This document shows positions 43,863 to 52,342 of a stretch of DNA of 64,000 nt, one piece after another. Position 1 is the stretch's first letter. Every line of letters starts with the position of its first letter. The notes under the pieces are model-generated. The model had not been told where the DNA came from, did not search any database, and worked only from the letters and a program-made list of their open reading frames with translations. Source of the stretch: Bradyrhizobium sp. CCH5-F6 (GTDB lineage Bacteria; Pseudomonadota; Alphaproteobacteria; Rhizobiales; Xanthobacteraceae); NCBI RefSeq assembly GCF_001556045.1, contig NZ_LSIC01000083.1:20552-84551 (forward strand), given 5' to 3'. The translations under genes were made by a program, and so were the position numbers.

Positions 43863-43888
43863 GGCAGGCCTCACACGCGAGGCCTGCC
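43863..43888. promoter_or_regulatory. Intra-operon hairpin between the LivK and LivH genes
   Basis: GGCAGGCCTC (43863-43872) pairs perfectly with GAGGCCTGCC (43879-43888) over 6 bases, between the end of the binding-protein gene and the start of livH on the minus strand. Hairpins here commonly stop decay or part of the transcription so that more binding protein than permease is made. Confidence 0.6.
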
Positions 43889-43896
43889 GGCCAGCC

Positions 43897-45117
43897 TTAT
43901 TGCCACTGCGCCTTCGGCACGACCGGGGCGCGCGCGCCCGGACGCGAGGCGGGTGCGAGAGCGTAGAATTCGCCGTTCTGCCATTGGCCGACGCTCCAGA
44001 CCTCCTGGAGCAGTCCGTCCTTCAGCTTGACCTTGCCGATGATGGTGTCGAACGTGCCCGAACGGATCTCGGCCGCGACCGCGGCGCGATCGAGCTTGCC
44101 GACCTTCTCGATCGCCTGCTGGAGCACCTGGAGGCTCGCATAGGTGATCGAGCTTGCCCAGCGATCAGGCTCCTTGCCCGTCGCAGCCTTGTGACGCGCG
44201 AGATAGTCTTTCAGCTGCGGCGAGTCCGCGTTCCAGCCGCCGATCCCCATCACGCCATCGCTGTTGGCGGCGAACTTGCCCTTGTAGAGCGGGAAGGCGG
44301 TGCCGACGCCGACATAGAAGACCTTTGGGTTGAACTTGAGCAGTTGCGCCTGCTCGGTCAGCGCGATCGTGTCCGGCGGATAGCTGAACGCAATGAACGC
44401 GTCCGGGTTGGCCGCGATCGCGTCCTTCAACAGGGGCTGAAGATCCTGAGTCCCCATCGGATAGGTCTTGTCATAGGCGAGCGTGAAGCCGTGCTTCTTG
44501 AAGGCTTCGCGGCCGGCGGCTGACAACTCGATGCCGAACTGATCGGCGATGCTGACCATCGCGATGTTGGGACCGATCTTGCCTTCGCTCTTCAATTTGC
44601 CGAGCAGATCGGCGAGCGCCTCGGAGATCTGCGCGGAAGTGCCGAGCCAGAAGGTCGCGTTCGACCAGCGCTTGGCAAGCTCCGGCGCCTTGTCGGTCAC
44701 CGACGTGACCGCGAGGTGAGGGTAGCCGAGACGGTTCAGCGTCGGGCCGACCGCGAGGTTGAGGCCCGTTCCCCAGGGCGGAAGAATGAAATCGACCTTG
44801 TCCTGATTGGCGAGGCGCTCGATCCCCTTGACGGCTTCCTCCGAGCTGCTGCGGTCGTCGTATTCGACCACCTCGATCGGCAGCTTCTTGTCGCCGAGCT
44901 TGATGCCGCCGGCCGCGTTCACGTCCTTCACCCAAAGCTCGTAATTGGGCAGGGTCGTGATGCCGGCACCACCGGCATAGGGGCCGGTCTTGGAAATGGC
45001 ATAGCCGATCCGGATCTTCTCCTGCGCATCGGCTGTGGACACGAAGGTCCCCAGCACCGTGGCCAAAGCCGCCAGGCCAGTGACGCGCAGCAACGTTCGA
45101 CGGTTCGCGGAAAACAT
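43897..45117 (-). CDS. Periplasmic binding protein, branched-chain/aromatic type (LivK-like)
   Basis: 406 residues. The signal region RRTLLRVTGLAALATVLGTF (to about residue 31) precedes a bilobal HAAT binding domain: IRIGYAISKTGPYAGGAG, KLPIEVVEYDDRSSSEEAV, FILPPWGTGLNLAVGPTLNR and GVGTAFPLYKGKF. An Arg-Arg pair in the signal suggests Tat or Sec export. Ligand unknown; the operon's aldehyde dehydrogenase hints at an aromatic compound. First gene of the operon, with its promoter in 45118-45268, divergent from an AraC-type gene. Confidence 0.92.
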   Translation of the reverse strand: MFSANRRTLLRVTGLAALATVLGTFVSTADAQEKIRIGYAISKTGPYAGGAGITTLPNYELWVKDVNAAGGIKLGDKKLPIEVVEYDDRSSSEEAVKGIERLANQDKVDFILPPWGTGLNLAVGPTLNRLGYPHLAVTSVTDKAPELAKRWSNATFWLGTSAQISEALADLLGKLKSEGKIGPNIAMVSIADQFGIELSAAGREAFKKHGFTLAYDKTYPMGTQDLQPLLKDAIAANPDAFIAFSYPPDTIALTEQAQLLKFNPKVFYVGVGTAFPLYKGKFAANSDGVMGIGGWNADSPQLKDYLARHKAATGKEPDRWASSITYASLQVLQQAIEKVGKLDRAAVAAEIRSGTFDTIIGKVKLKDGLLQEVWSVGQWQNGEFYALAPASRPGARAPVVPKAQWQ

Positions 45118-45268
45118 GTCGAGCCTCCCTCGTTTTCACTCGCGCGGTTACCCGCAACGATGTGAGTGTCGTTTCCTCATGATCCCGATTTCTTTTCAGC
45201 GTGGCTTCGATGAGCCGGCTTGCGATCGAGAACTTGACCTAGCAAGCACCGCAAGGTTTGTTCGCACA

Positions 45269-46193
45269 ATGGACAAATCCGGGGAAAGATTGGACGTTTC
45301 TGGTCGCGCCGGGCAAGTGCGTCGAGGCGTCGCGGAGGCGGACCAGGCCCCCGCAGCGGTCGGGACGGCACCGATTGGAGCCGAGCTGATCGGAGCGCAC
45401 TACGTGGCACGGCGCTGGACCCTGACGTCCAAGGCGTTCCGGCCCTTCATCCATTTGCTCTGCCTGCACGGCGGCGGCGCCGCCGAGATCGGCCGGGCCG
45501 GCAAAACGATCAAATTGGCAGGACCGGCCATCGTCTGGCTGCCGGCGGAATCGGCCGACTATCTGGAGGTATCGGCGGCTGCCGCCCTCGGCCGAGCCTG
45601 CCTATCTCGCGCTCGAAGGCGCCGCCGGCATCATGGCGCTTCCGGTCGAGCCCGATCTCGTGACCACCATGGCCCATTCGATTGCGGCGATCGCGGATGA
45701 GATCGCGGCGCCCACGCGCAGCGGCGCGGCATCGATCATGTCGGCCGAGCTGACGCTGTGCGTCCTGCGCTTCTGGCGGCTGTTTGCCGGCGACAGTGAC
45801 CGGGACGAGGAGGGCACCAGCACCGAGATTCTGAGCCGCTTCCGCAGACTGCTCGAGGAGCGTTACCAGCAGCACCTGCGCGTCAGCGATTACGCCAGCC
45901 TTCTCGGCATGACGCCGGACCGCCTGCACGCACTCTGCAGCCGTGAGCTGAAGCGCTCGCCGAGCGAGCTGATCCAGCAGCGCGTGGTCAAGGAAGCCGC
46001 CACACGGCTGGAGGCCGGCACCGTCGCCATCAAGCAGATCGCGTTCGCCCTCGGGTTCAAGGATACCGCCTATTTCAGCCGGTTCTTCCGCAAGCACACC
46101 GGAGAGGCACCGGGTGTCTGGCGCCGGCGCGTCGCGGCACGAGAAAGAGCCGGACGATCGAGGCCGACGCTGAACTTTGCCGACTGGCCGTGA
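45269..46193 (+). pseudogene. AraC-family regulator split by a frameshift
   Basis: The first part (45269 to about 45590) starts MDKSGERLDVSGRAGQV and continues to ESADYLEVSAAAAL in one frame. The rest, from about 45591 to 46193, is in another frame (AEPAYLALEGAAGI, then a double HTH: LRVSDYASLLGMTPDRLHAL and VAIKQIAFALGFKDTAYFSR). Removing one G near 45590 joins the two smoothly. This is either a real mutation or a base-calling error. As an intact gene it would encode a ~307-residue regulator divergent from the liv-type operon, its likely target. Confidence 0.8.
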
Positions 46194-46647
46194 GCACCGC
46201 GTCAACCTGGATCGATCCGATTCGACCACGCGCGGCCATCCGCCCAACCGCGGGACCATCAAAGAGGACCGGATTAGGATTTTGGGGTCGCCGGGGAGCG
46301 GGTCCCATCTGGCCGCAAGCCCATATCCATGATTCGCATAAGGTATATTATGGAATATATTTATGTACAATGAGATCAATTATTTAGATGAAACTCCTGA
46401 CATCCCGGCTTCGCTCCGGCGCGATTTTCGTCTCCGGGCCCGAACGTCGTCCAAGCACTTGACGGCTACTGTGCATGGGGTTGTTTTCGCACTTTTTATC
46501 CGGCCCATGTCCCTCAAGCCGTTATTGCCGTGACCTTGTCCGGCTGCAATAAGCGAGGCCTCGCGAGATCGCAGATGACCTTCCGACCGACCGTCCGTAT
46601 AGGTTTGCATCTCAGAACAACAACAAACCTTCCGAGGAAGCAGACCC
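46194..46647. other. Regulatory gap before the TRAP operon
   Basis: 454 bases without a credible gene. Around 46331-46385 the sequence becomes strikingly AT-rich against the GC-rich background and holds an inverted repeat (listed separately). The promoter of the TRAP-acyl-CoA ligase operon must be here. A GAGGAAG ribosome-binding site lies just before the ATG at 46648. Confidence 0.6.
46344..46359. promoter_or_regulatory. AT-rich inverted repeat, candidate operator
   Basis: TATATT (46344-46349) and AATATA (46354-46359) are perfect mirror complements around ATGG. A few bases further, TTATGTACAAT contains the palindrome TGTACA, similar in style to GntR/FCD operators. About 300 bases upstream of the TRAP binding-protein gene. 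Confidence 0.35.
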
Positions 46648-47679
46648 ATGGTCTTTTCGACGCGCTTTTCCCGACGCACGCTTCTCAAGGCCTCCGCCGC
46701 GACCGCGGTCCTGGGCGGCATCAGTGCGCCCCATGTGGCCCGCGCCCAGAGCGCCGAGTTCACCTACAAATATGCCAACAATCTGCCTGACACCCATCCG
46801 CTGAACGTGCGCGCCAAGGAGATGGCGGCGGCGATCAAGGCCGAGACGAACGGCAAGTTCGACCTCCAGATCTTCCCGAACAACCAGCTCGGGTCCGACA
46901 CCGACATGCTGAGCCAGATCCGCTCCGGCGGCGTCGAGTTCTTCACGCTGTCCGGCCTGATCCTGTCGACCCTGGTGCCGGCGGCATCCATCAACGGCAT
47001 CGGCTTCGCGTTCCCGGACTACGACACGGTCTGGAAGGCCATGGACGGCGATCTCGGCGCCCATGTCCGCGGCGAGATCAAGAAGGCCGGCCTCGAGGTC
47101 ATGGACAAGATCTGGGACAACGGCTTCCGCCAGACCACGTCGTCGACCAAGCCGATCACCGGTCCCGACGACCTCAAGGGCTTCAAGATCCGGGTGCCGG
47201 TGTCGCCGCTGTGGACCTCGATGTTCAAGGCGTTCGATGCGGCGCCCGCCTCGATCAATTTCAGCGAGGTCTATTCGGCGCTCCAGACCAAGATCGTCGA
47301 GGGCCAGGAGAACCCGCTCGCGATCATCTCGACGGCGAAACTCTACGAGGTGCAGAAATACTGCTCGTTGACCAACCACATGTGGGACGGCTTCTGGTTC
47401 CTGGCGAACCGCAGGGCTTGGGAAAAGCTGCCTCAGGACGTGCGTGCCGTCGTCGCCAAGAACATCAACGCCGCGGCCATGAAGGAGCGCGAGGACACAG
47501 CCAAGCTCAATGCCAACCTCCAGCAGGAGCTCGCGGGCAAGGGCCTGACCTTCAACCAGCCGGCCGTGGCGCCGTTCCGCGACAAGCTGCGGACTGCCGG
47601 CTTCTATGCCGAGTGGAAGGGCAAATACGGCGACCAGGCCTGGGACCTCCTGGAGAAGGCCGTCGGCAAGCTGTCGTAA
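46648..47679 (+). CDS. TRAP transporter substrate-binding protein DctP (operon 1)
   Basis: 343 residues. Twin-arginine type signal SRRTLLKASAATAVLGG, cleaved after ARAQ. DctP features: YKYANNLPDTHPLNVRAKEM and the ligand-binding Arg in DLKGFKIRVPVSPLWTSMFK, then the INFSEVYSALQTKIVEGQEN segment. Binds a carboxylate in the periplasm and passes it to the fused permease encoded 15 bases downstream. The acyl-CoA ligase in the same operon suggests an organic acid that is activated with CoA after uptake. Confidence 0.94.
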   Translation: MVFSTRFSRRTLLKASAATAVLGGISAPHVARAQSAEFTYKYANNLPDTHPLNVRAKEMAAAIKAETNGKFDLQIFPNNQLGSDTDMLSQIRSGGVEFFTLSGLILSTLVPAASINGIGFAFPDYDTVWKAMDGDLGAHVRGEIKKAGLEVMDKIWDNGFRQTTSSTKPITGPDDLKGFKIRVPVSPLWTSMFKAFDAAPASINFSEVYSALQTKIVEGQENPLAIISTAKLYEVQKYCSLTNHMWDGFWFLANRRAWEKLPQDVRAVVAKNINAAAMKEREDTAKLNANLQQELAGKGLTFNQPAVAPFRDKLRTAGFYAEWKGKYGDQAWDLLEKAVGKLS

Positions 47680-47694
47680 GGCGTCGGGGCCATC

Positions 47695-49584
47695 ATGGCT
47701 CATATCGAGATTGGGGTAACCGAAGGAGCGGGCGAGGTGGCTGTGCAGTCCCCTCGCCGACCTTCGTTGCTGGGCTCGCTGGAACGCGTGCTCGGCCTCC
47801 TCGTCGAAGTCCCGGCGGCGATTCTCGTCGTCGCCGAAATCGTGATCCTGTTTGCCGGCGTGGTCGCCCGCTACGGCCTGCACCGCCCGCTGATCTGGTC
47901 CGACGAGCTCGCCTCGATCCTGTTCCTGTGGCTGGCCATGCTCGGCGCCGCCGTCGCCTTCCGCCGCTCCGAGCACATGCGCATGACCGCCATCGTCGCC
48001 AGCGCCAGGCCTGCGATGCGGGCCTATCTCGACCTGGTCGCGACCTCTGCGGCGCTGGCGTTTCTGGCGCTGATCGTCTGGCCGTCCTGCGACTATGCCT
48101 ACGAAGAGAGCTACATCACCACGCCGGCACTGCAGATCTCCAACATGTGGCGCGCCGCCGCCTTGCCGGCCGGCATCGGCCTCATGGTGGCCTTTGCCTT
48201 GCTGCGGCTGCTGCGCGCGGCCGACTACCGGATGGTCGCGACTGCGTTCGTCTCCGTTGCTGCCGTAATCGGCCTGTTCTGGCTGGCGGAGCCGTTCCTG
48301 CGCCAGCTCGGCAATCTCAACCTCGTCATTTTCTTCGTCGGCGTCGCCGGCTTCTGCGTCTTCGCCGGCGTTCCCATTGCGTTCGGCTTTGGCTTGGCGA
48401 TCTTCGGCTATCTGGCGCTCGCCACGCGCACGCCGGTCATGGTGCTAGTCGGGCGGATGGACGAGGGCATGAGCCACCTCATCCTGCTCTCGGTGCCGCT
48501 GTTCGTGTTCCTGGGGCTCCTGATCGAGATGACCGGGATGGCGCGGGCCATGGTGGCGTTCCTGGCAAGCCTGCTCGGCCATGTCAGGGGCGGGCTGCAT
48601 TATGTGCTGGTCGGTGCGATGTACCTGGTCTCCGGCATTTCCGGCGCCAAGGCCGCCGACATGGCCGCCGTTGCGCCCGTGCTGTTTCCCGAGATGAAAG
48701 AGCGCGGTGCCAAGCCCGGCGACCTCGTCGCGCTGCTTGCGGCGACGGGTGCCCAGACCGAGACCATTCCGCCGAGCCTCGTGCTGATCACGATCGGCTC
48801 GGTCACCGGCGTTTCGATTGCCGCCCTCTTCACCGGCGGCCTGCTGCCCGGCGTCGTGCTCGCGATCACCCTGTGCATGCTGGTATGGTGGCGCTACCGC
48901 CACGAGGACATGAGCCACGTCCGCCGCGCCACGGCATCCGAGATCGGCAGGACATTCATCGTCGCCCTGCCCGCGCTCGCACTGCCCTTCGTGATCCGCT
49001 ACGCCGTGGTCGAGGGCATCGCGACCGCAACCGAAGTCTCCACCATCGGCATCGTCTATGGCGCCCTGGTCGGCCTGCTGGTCTATCGCCGCTTCGACTG
49101 GCGGCGGCTGTTTCCGATGCTGGTCGAGACCGCTGCCTTGTCGGGCGCGATCCTGCTGATCATCGGCACGGCGACCGGTATGGCCTGGGGCCTGACCCAA
49201 TCGGGCTTCTCGCGCTCGCTGGCCGCGGCCATGACGGGATTGCCCGGGGGTGCCGCGACCTTCATCGCCGTCTCCATCCTGGCCTTCGTCATTCTCGGCA
49301 GTGTGCTCGAGGGCATCCCGGCGATCGTGCTGTTCGGGCCGCTGCTGTTCCCGATCGCCCGCGCCGTCGGCGTCCACGAGGTGCACTATGCCATGGTGAT
49401 CATTCTCGCCATGGGTATCGGGCTATTCGCCCCACCCTTCGGCGTCGGCTATTATGCCGCCTGCGCCATCGGACGCGTCGATCCGGCCGAAGGCATCAGG
49501 CCGATCTGGGGCTATCTCTTGGCGCTGCTGGTGGGATTGATCATCGTCGCGATCTTCCCCTGGATCTCGATCGGATTCCTTTGA
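47695..49584 (+). CDS. Fused TRAP permease DctQ-DctM (operon 1)
   Basis: 629 residues. The first ~190 are the small four-helix DctQ part (VPAAILVVAEIVILFAGVVA, LIWSDELASILFLWLAMLGA). The rest is the large DctM part with the typical GVPIAFGFGLAIFGY, SGISGAKAADMAAVAPVLFP and IPPSLVLITIGSVTGVSIAA. Na+- or H+-driven inner-membrane uptake with the DctP upstream. In operon 2 the same two units are separate genes, so the two systems are not recent copies. Confidence 0.94.
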   Translation: MAHIEIGVTEGAGEVAVQSPRRPSLLGSLERVLGLLVEVPAAILVVAEIVILFAGVVARYGLHRPLIWSDELASILFLWLAMLGAAVAFRRSEHMRMTAIVASARPAMRAYLDLVATSAALAFLALIVWPSCDYAYEESYITTPALQISNMWRAAALPAGIGLMVAFALLRLLRAADYRMVATAFVSVAAVIGLFWLAEPFLRQLGNLNLVIFFVGVAGFCVFAGVPIAFGFGLAIFGYLALATRTPVMVLVGRMDEGMSHLILLSVPLFVFLGLLIEMTGMARAMVAFLASLLGHVRGGLHYVLVGAMYLVSGISGAKAADMAAVAPVLFPEMKERGAKPGDLVALLAATGAQTETIPPSLVLITIGSVTGVSIAALFTGGLLPGVVLAITLCMLVWWRYRHEDMSHVRRATASEIGRTFIVALPALALPFVIRYAVVEGIATATEVSTIGIVYGALVGLLVYRRFDWRRLFPMLVETAALSGAILLIIGTATGMAWGLTQSGFSRSLAAAMTGLPGGAATFIAVSILAFVILGSVLEGIPAIVLFGPLLFPIARAVGVHEVHYAMVIILAMGIGLFAPPFGVGYYAACAIGRVDPAEGIRPIWGYLLALLVGLIIVAIFPWISIGFL

Positions 49585-49606
49585 GACGCATTTGAGGAGA
49601 GTGTCG

Positions 49607-51268
49607 ATGAGCGAGCGGCAGAACCCATACAATATCGGCCTCGACAAGACTCCAGCCAACTACGTGCCGCTGAGCCCGCTGAGCTTTCTCGCGCGCAGTG
49701 CCGCCGTCTATCCCGATCACGTCAGCACCGTCTATGAGGGCCGCAGCTTCACCTGGGCGCAGACCTACGAGCGCTGCCGCCGCTTCGCCTCTTATCTCGC
49801 GGGCAAGGGCATCGGCGTGGGCGACACCGTCGCAGCGATGCTGCCGAACATTCCGGCGATGAACGAGGCGCATTTCGCTGTGCCGATGACGGGCGCCGTG
49901 CTCAACGCGCTCAACATCCGCCTCGATGCGCCTTCGATCGCGTTCCAGCTCGACCATGGCGGCGCCAGGATCATCCTGGTCGATCCGGAATTCTCCGGCG
50001 TCATCAGCGACGCGCTCGCGCGGATGACGGGTCCCAAGCCGCTGGTGATCGACGTCGACGACGCCGCGTTCAACGGCGGCAAGCGCATCGGCGAGATCGA
50101 ATATGAGGCGGCGGTCGCGCAAGGCGATCCAGCATTCACGGCGATCACGCCGGGCGACGAATGGGACGCGATCGCGCTGAGCTACACCTCGGGCACGACG
50201 GGAAATCCCAAGGGCGTCGTCACCCATCATCGCGGCGCGTATCTGAACGCCGTCAGCAACATCCTCGCCGGCAATCTCGGCCAGCATCCGGTCTATCTCT
50301 GGACGCTGCCGATGTTCCACTGCAACGGCTGGTGCTTTCCCTGGACCATTGCGGCCGCCGCCGGCATCAATGTCTGCCTGCGCAAGGTCGAGCCGAGCAA
50401 AATCTTCGAGCTGATCAAGCAACACGGCGTCACCCACATGTGCGGCGCGCCCATCGTCTACAACACGCTGATCAATGCTCCCGATGCGCCCAAGGAAACG
50501 TCAACCGGCAGCGCCGCCCGCCGCGTCGTCGGCCTCATCGCCGGCGCCGCGCCGCCGGTCGCGGTGCTCGAAGGCGCCGAAAGCATCGGCATCAAGCTCA
50601 CGCATGTGTACGGCCTGACCGAGGTCTACGGCCCCGCCTCCGTCTGCGCCGAGCAGCCGGGCTGGGACGAGCTCCCGGCGGCCGAGCGGGCTCGGATGAA
50701 ACGCCGGCAGGGTGTGCCCTACCCGCTCGAGGAAGCCGTCACCGTCATCAATCCGCAGACGATGCAGGAGGTGCCGCGCGATGGCGAGACCATCGGCGAG
50801 GTCATGTTCCGCGGCAACATCGTGATGAAAGGCTATCTCAAGAACGAGAAGGCAACCAGGGAAGCCTTCGAGGGCGGCTGGTTTCACACCGGTGATCTCG
50901 GCGTGCTAGACGAGCACGGCTACGTCATCATCAAGGACCGCTCCAAGGACATCATCATTTCCGGCGGCGAGAACATCTCCTCCGTCGAGGTCGAGGACAT
51001 CCTCTACAAGCATCCGGCCGTGCTGTTCGCAGCGGTGGTCGCCAAGCCCGATCCGAAATGGGGTGAAGTGCCCTGCGCCTTCGTCGAATTGAAGGAGGGC
51101 GCAAGCGCGAGCGAGGCCGACATCATCGCCTTCTGCCGTTCGCATATGAGCGGCTTCAAGACGCCGAAGGCGGTCGTGTTCGGGCCCATCCCCAAGACCT
51201 CGACCGGCAAGATTCAGAAGTTCCTGCTGCGCAACGAGGTCGGATCGGCGAAGGCGATCTCGGCCTGA
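49607..51268 (+). CDS. Acyl-CoA synthetase (AMP-binding)
   Basis: 553 residues from the ATG at 49607, which has GAGGAGA 6 bases upstream. Adenylate-forming motifs: LSYTSGTTGNPKGVV (P-loop), YGLTEVYGP, GWFHTGDLG and the C-terminal Lys in PKTSTGKIQKFLL. The sequence is of the medium/short-chain type related to methylmercaptopropionate-CoA ligase (DmdB) and AlkK. Makes acyl-CoA from the acid, ATP and CoA. It is the last gene of the TRAP operon 1 and ends before a perfect hairpin; the substrate is probably the acid imported by the TRAP system. Confidence 0.93.
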   Translation: MSERQNPYNIGLDKTPANYVPLSPLSFLARSAAVYPDHVSTVYEGRSFTWAQTYERCRRFASYLAGKGIGVGDTVAAMLPNIPAMNEAHFAVPMTGAVLNALNIRLDAPSIAFQLDHGGARIILVDPEFSGVISDALARMTGPKPLVIDVDDAAFNGGKRIGEIEYEAAVAQGDPAFTAITPGDEWDAIALSYTSGTTGNPKGVVTHHRGAYLNAVSNILAGNLGQHPVYLWTLPMFHCNGWCFPWTIAAAAGINVCLRKVEPSKIFELIKQHGVTHMCGAPIVYNTLINAPDAPKETSTGSAARRVVGLIAGAAPPVAVLEGAESIGIKLTHVYGLTEVYGPASVCAEQPGWDELPAAERARMKRRQGVPYPLEEAVTVINPQTMQEVPRDGETIGEVMFRGNIVMKGYLKNEKATREAFEGGWFHTGDLGVLDEHGYVIIKDRSKDIIISGGENISSVEVEDILYKHPAVLFAAVVAKPDPKWGEVPCAFVELKEGASASEADIIAFCRSHMSGFKTPKAVVFGPIPKTSTGKIQKFLLRNEVGSAKAISA

Positions 51269-51283
51269 GCTGATTGCAGAATA

Positions 51284-51320
51284 CCTTCCGCCCGCACACC
51301 GGAAGGCGGCGGGCGGAAGG
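51284..51320. terminator. Bidirectional terminator hairpin
   Basis: CCTTCCGCCCGC (51284-51295) pairs perfectly with GCGGGCGGAAGG (51309-51320), a 12-bp stem with a 13-base loop. It sits between the convergent acyl-CoA ligase and DctP (operon 2) genes and probably stops transcription from both. No T run. Confidence 0.7.
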
Positions 51321-51328
51321 CCTCATCC

Positions 51329-52306
51329 TCACATCTTCTTGTAGGTGTCGACAATCGCCTGACCGTCGGCGCCGGCCTTCTTCAGCCAGTCGGCCGTGAG
51401 CTGTTCGCCGATCTTCTGGAAGCCGGCCTTGAGCGCCGGGCTTGGCGGCTCGACGTTCATGCCTTTCGCCTTGAGCTGATCGAGATACCAGGTGCTCTTG
51501 TCCTGCCAGGCCTTCCAACCGCGGGTCTCCGCGGTCGCGGCGGCCTTGAGGATGGCCTCCTGGGTCGGCTTGTCGAGCGCCTCGAACGCAGCCTTGTTGA
51601 CGAAGGTGTAGTCCTTCGGAATCCAGGCCTGCACGTCATAGAAGTATTTGAGCGACTCCCAGGCCTTCGAATCGTAGCCGGTGCCGCCCGATGACATGAA
51701 GGAGTTCACCACGCCCGTCGCCAGTGCCTGCGGCAACTCCGCCGCCTGGATCGTGACCGACTGCGCGCCGACCAACTCTCCAATGCGCGCGGTCCCGACA
51801 TTGTAGGCACGCCATTTCAGGCCCTTCATGTCCTCGACCGATGCGAGCGGCTTGTTGACATAGACGCCCTGCGGCGCCCACGGCACCGCGAACAGGAGCT
51901 TGAGACCCTGCGCATCGAGCTTCTTGACGATCGCGGGCTTGGAAGCCTGATACAGCTTCATCGCGTCCGGAAAGCTGGTCGCGAGGAACGGCACGACGTC
52001 GATACCGAAGAGCGGGTCCTCGTTCTCGTGGATCGACAGCAGCACCTCCCCCATCTGCGCCTGCCCGGTCACCACCGCGCGCTTGATGTCGGGTGCCTTG
52101 AACAGCGAAGCGCCCGGATGAACCGTGATCTGGAGCTTGCCGGAGGTGGCGGCTTCGACGTCCTTGGCGAAGGCGACGAGATTCTCGGAGTGCGGGTTGT
52201 CGGCCGGATACGCCGCCGGCAAATTCCATTTGGTCTGGGCCAAAGCGGGCGTCGCGGCCAGCACGGTGCCGGCGATCAAGGATGCGCGGAATAGACGAGA
52301 CATCAT
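51329..52306 (-). CDS. TRAP transporter substrate-binding protein DctP (operon 2)
   Basis: 325 residues from the tandem ATGs at 52306/52303, behind AGGAGAAG. Signal peptide about 1-23 (ending TPALAQ). The binding fold shows WNLPAAYPADNPHSENLVAF, VEDMKGLKWRAYNVGTARIG with the ligand Arg, and QAAELPQALATGVVNSFMSS. Only moderately similar to the operon 1 protein. Last gene of a dctQ-dctM-dctP type operon on the minus strand. Confidence 0.93.
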   Translation of the reverse strand: MMSRLFRASLIAGTVLAATPALAQTKWNLPAAYPADNPHSENLVAFAKDVEAATSGKLQITVHPGASLFKAPDIKRAVVTGQAQMGEVLLSIHENEDPLFGIDVVPFLATSFPDAMKLYQASKPAIVKKLDAQGLKLLFAVPWAPQGVYVNKPLASVEDMKGLKWRAYNVGTARIGELVGAQSVTIQAAELPQALATGVVNSFMSSGGTGYDSKAWESLKYFYDVQAWIPKDYTFVNKAAFEALDKPTQEAILKAAATAETRGWKAWQDKSTWYLDQLKAKGMNVEPPSPALKAGFQKIGEQLTADWLKKAGADGQAIVDTYKKM

Positions 52307-52342
52307 CGGGCTTCTCCTCACAGTCAATCTGAAAAGGTGCGC

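Noticed and set aside
47211..49595. 794-residue plus frame inside the TRAP operon
   Set aside because: Very Arg-rich shadow of the DctP and DctQ-DctM genes; no domain.
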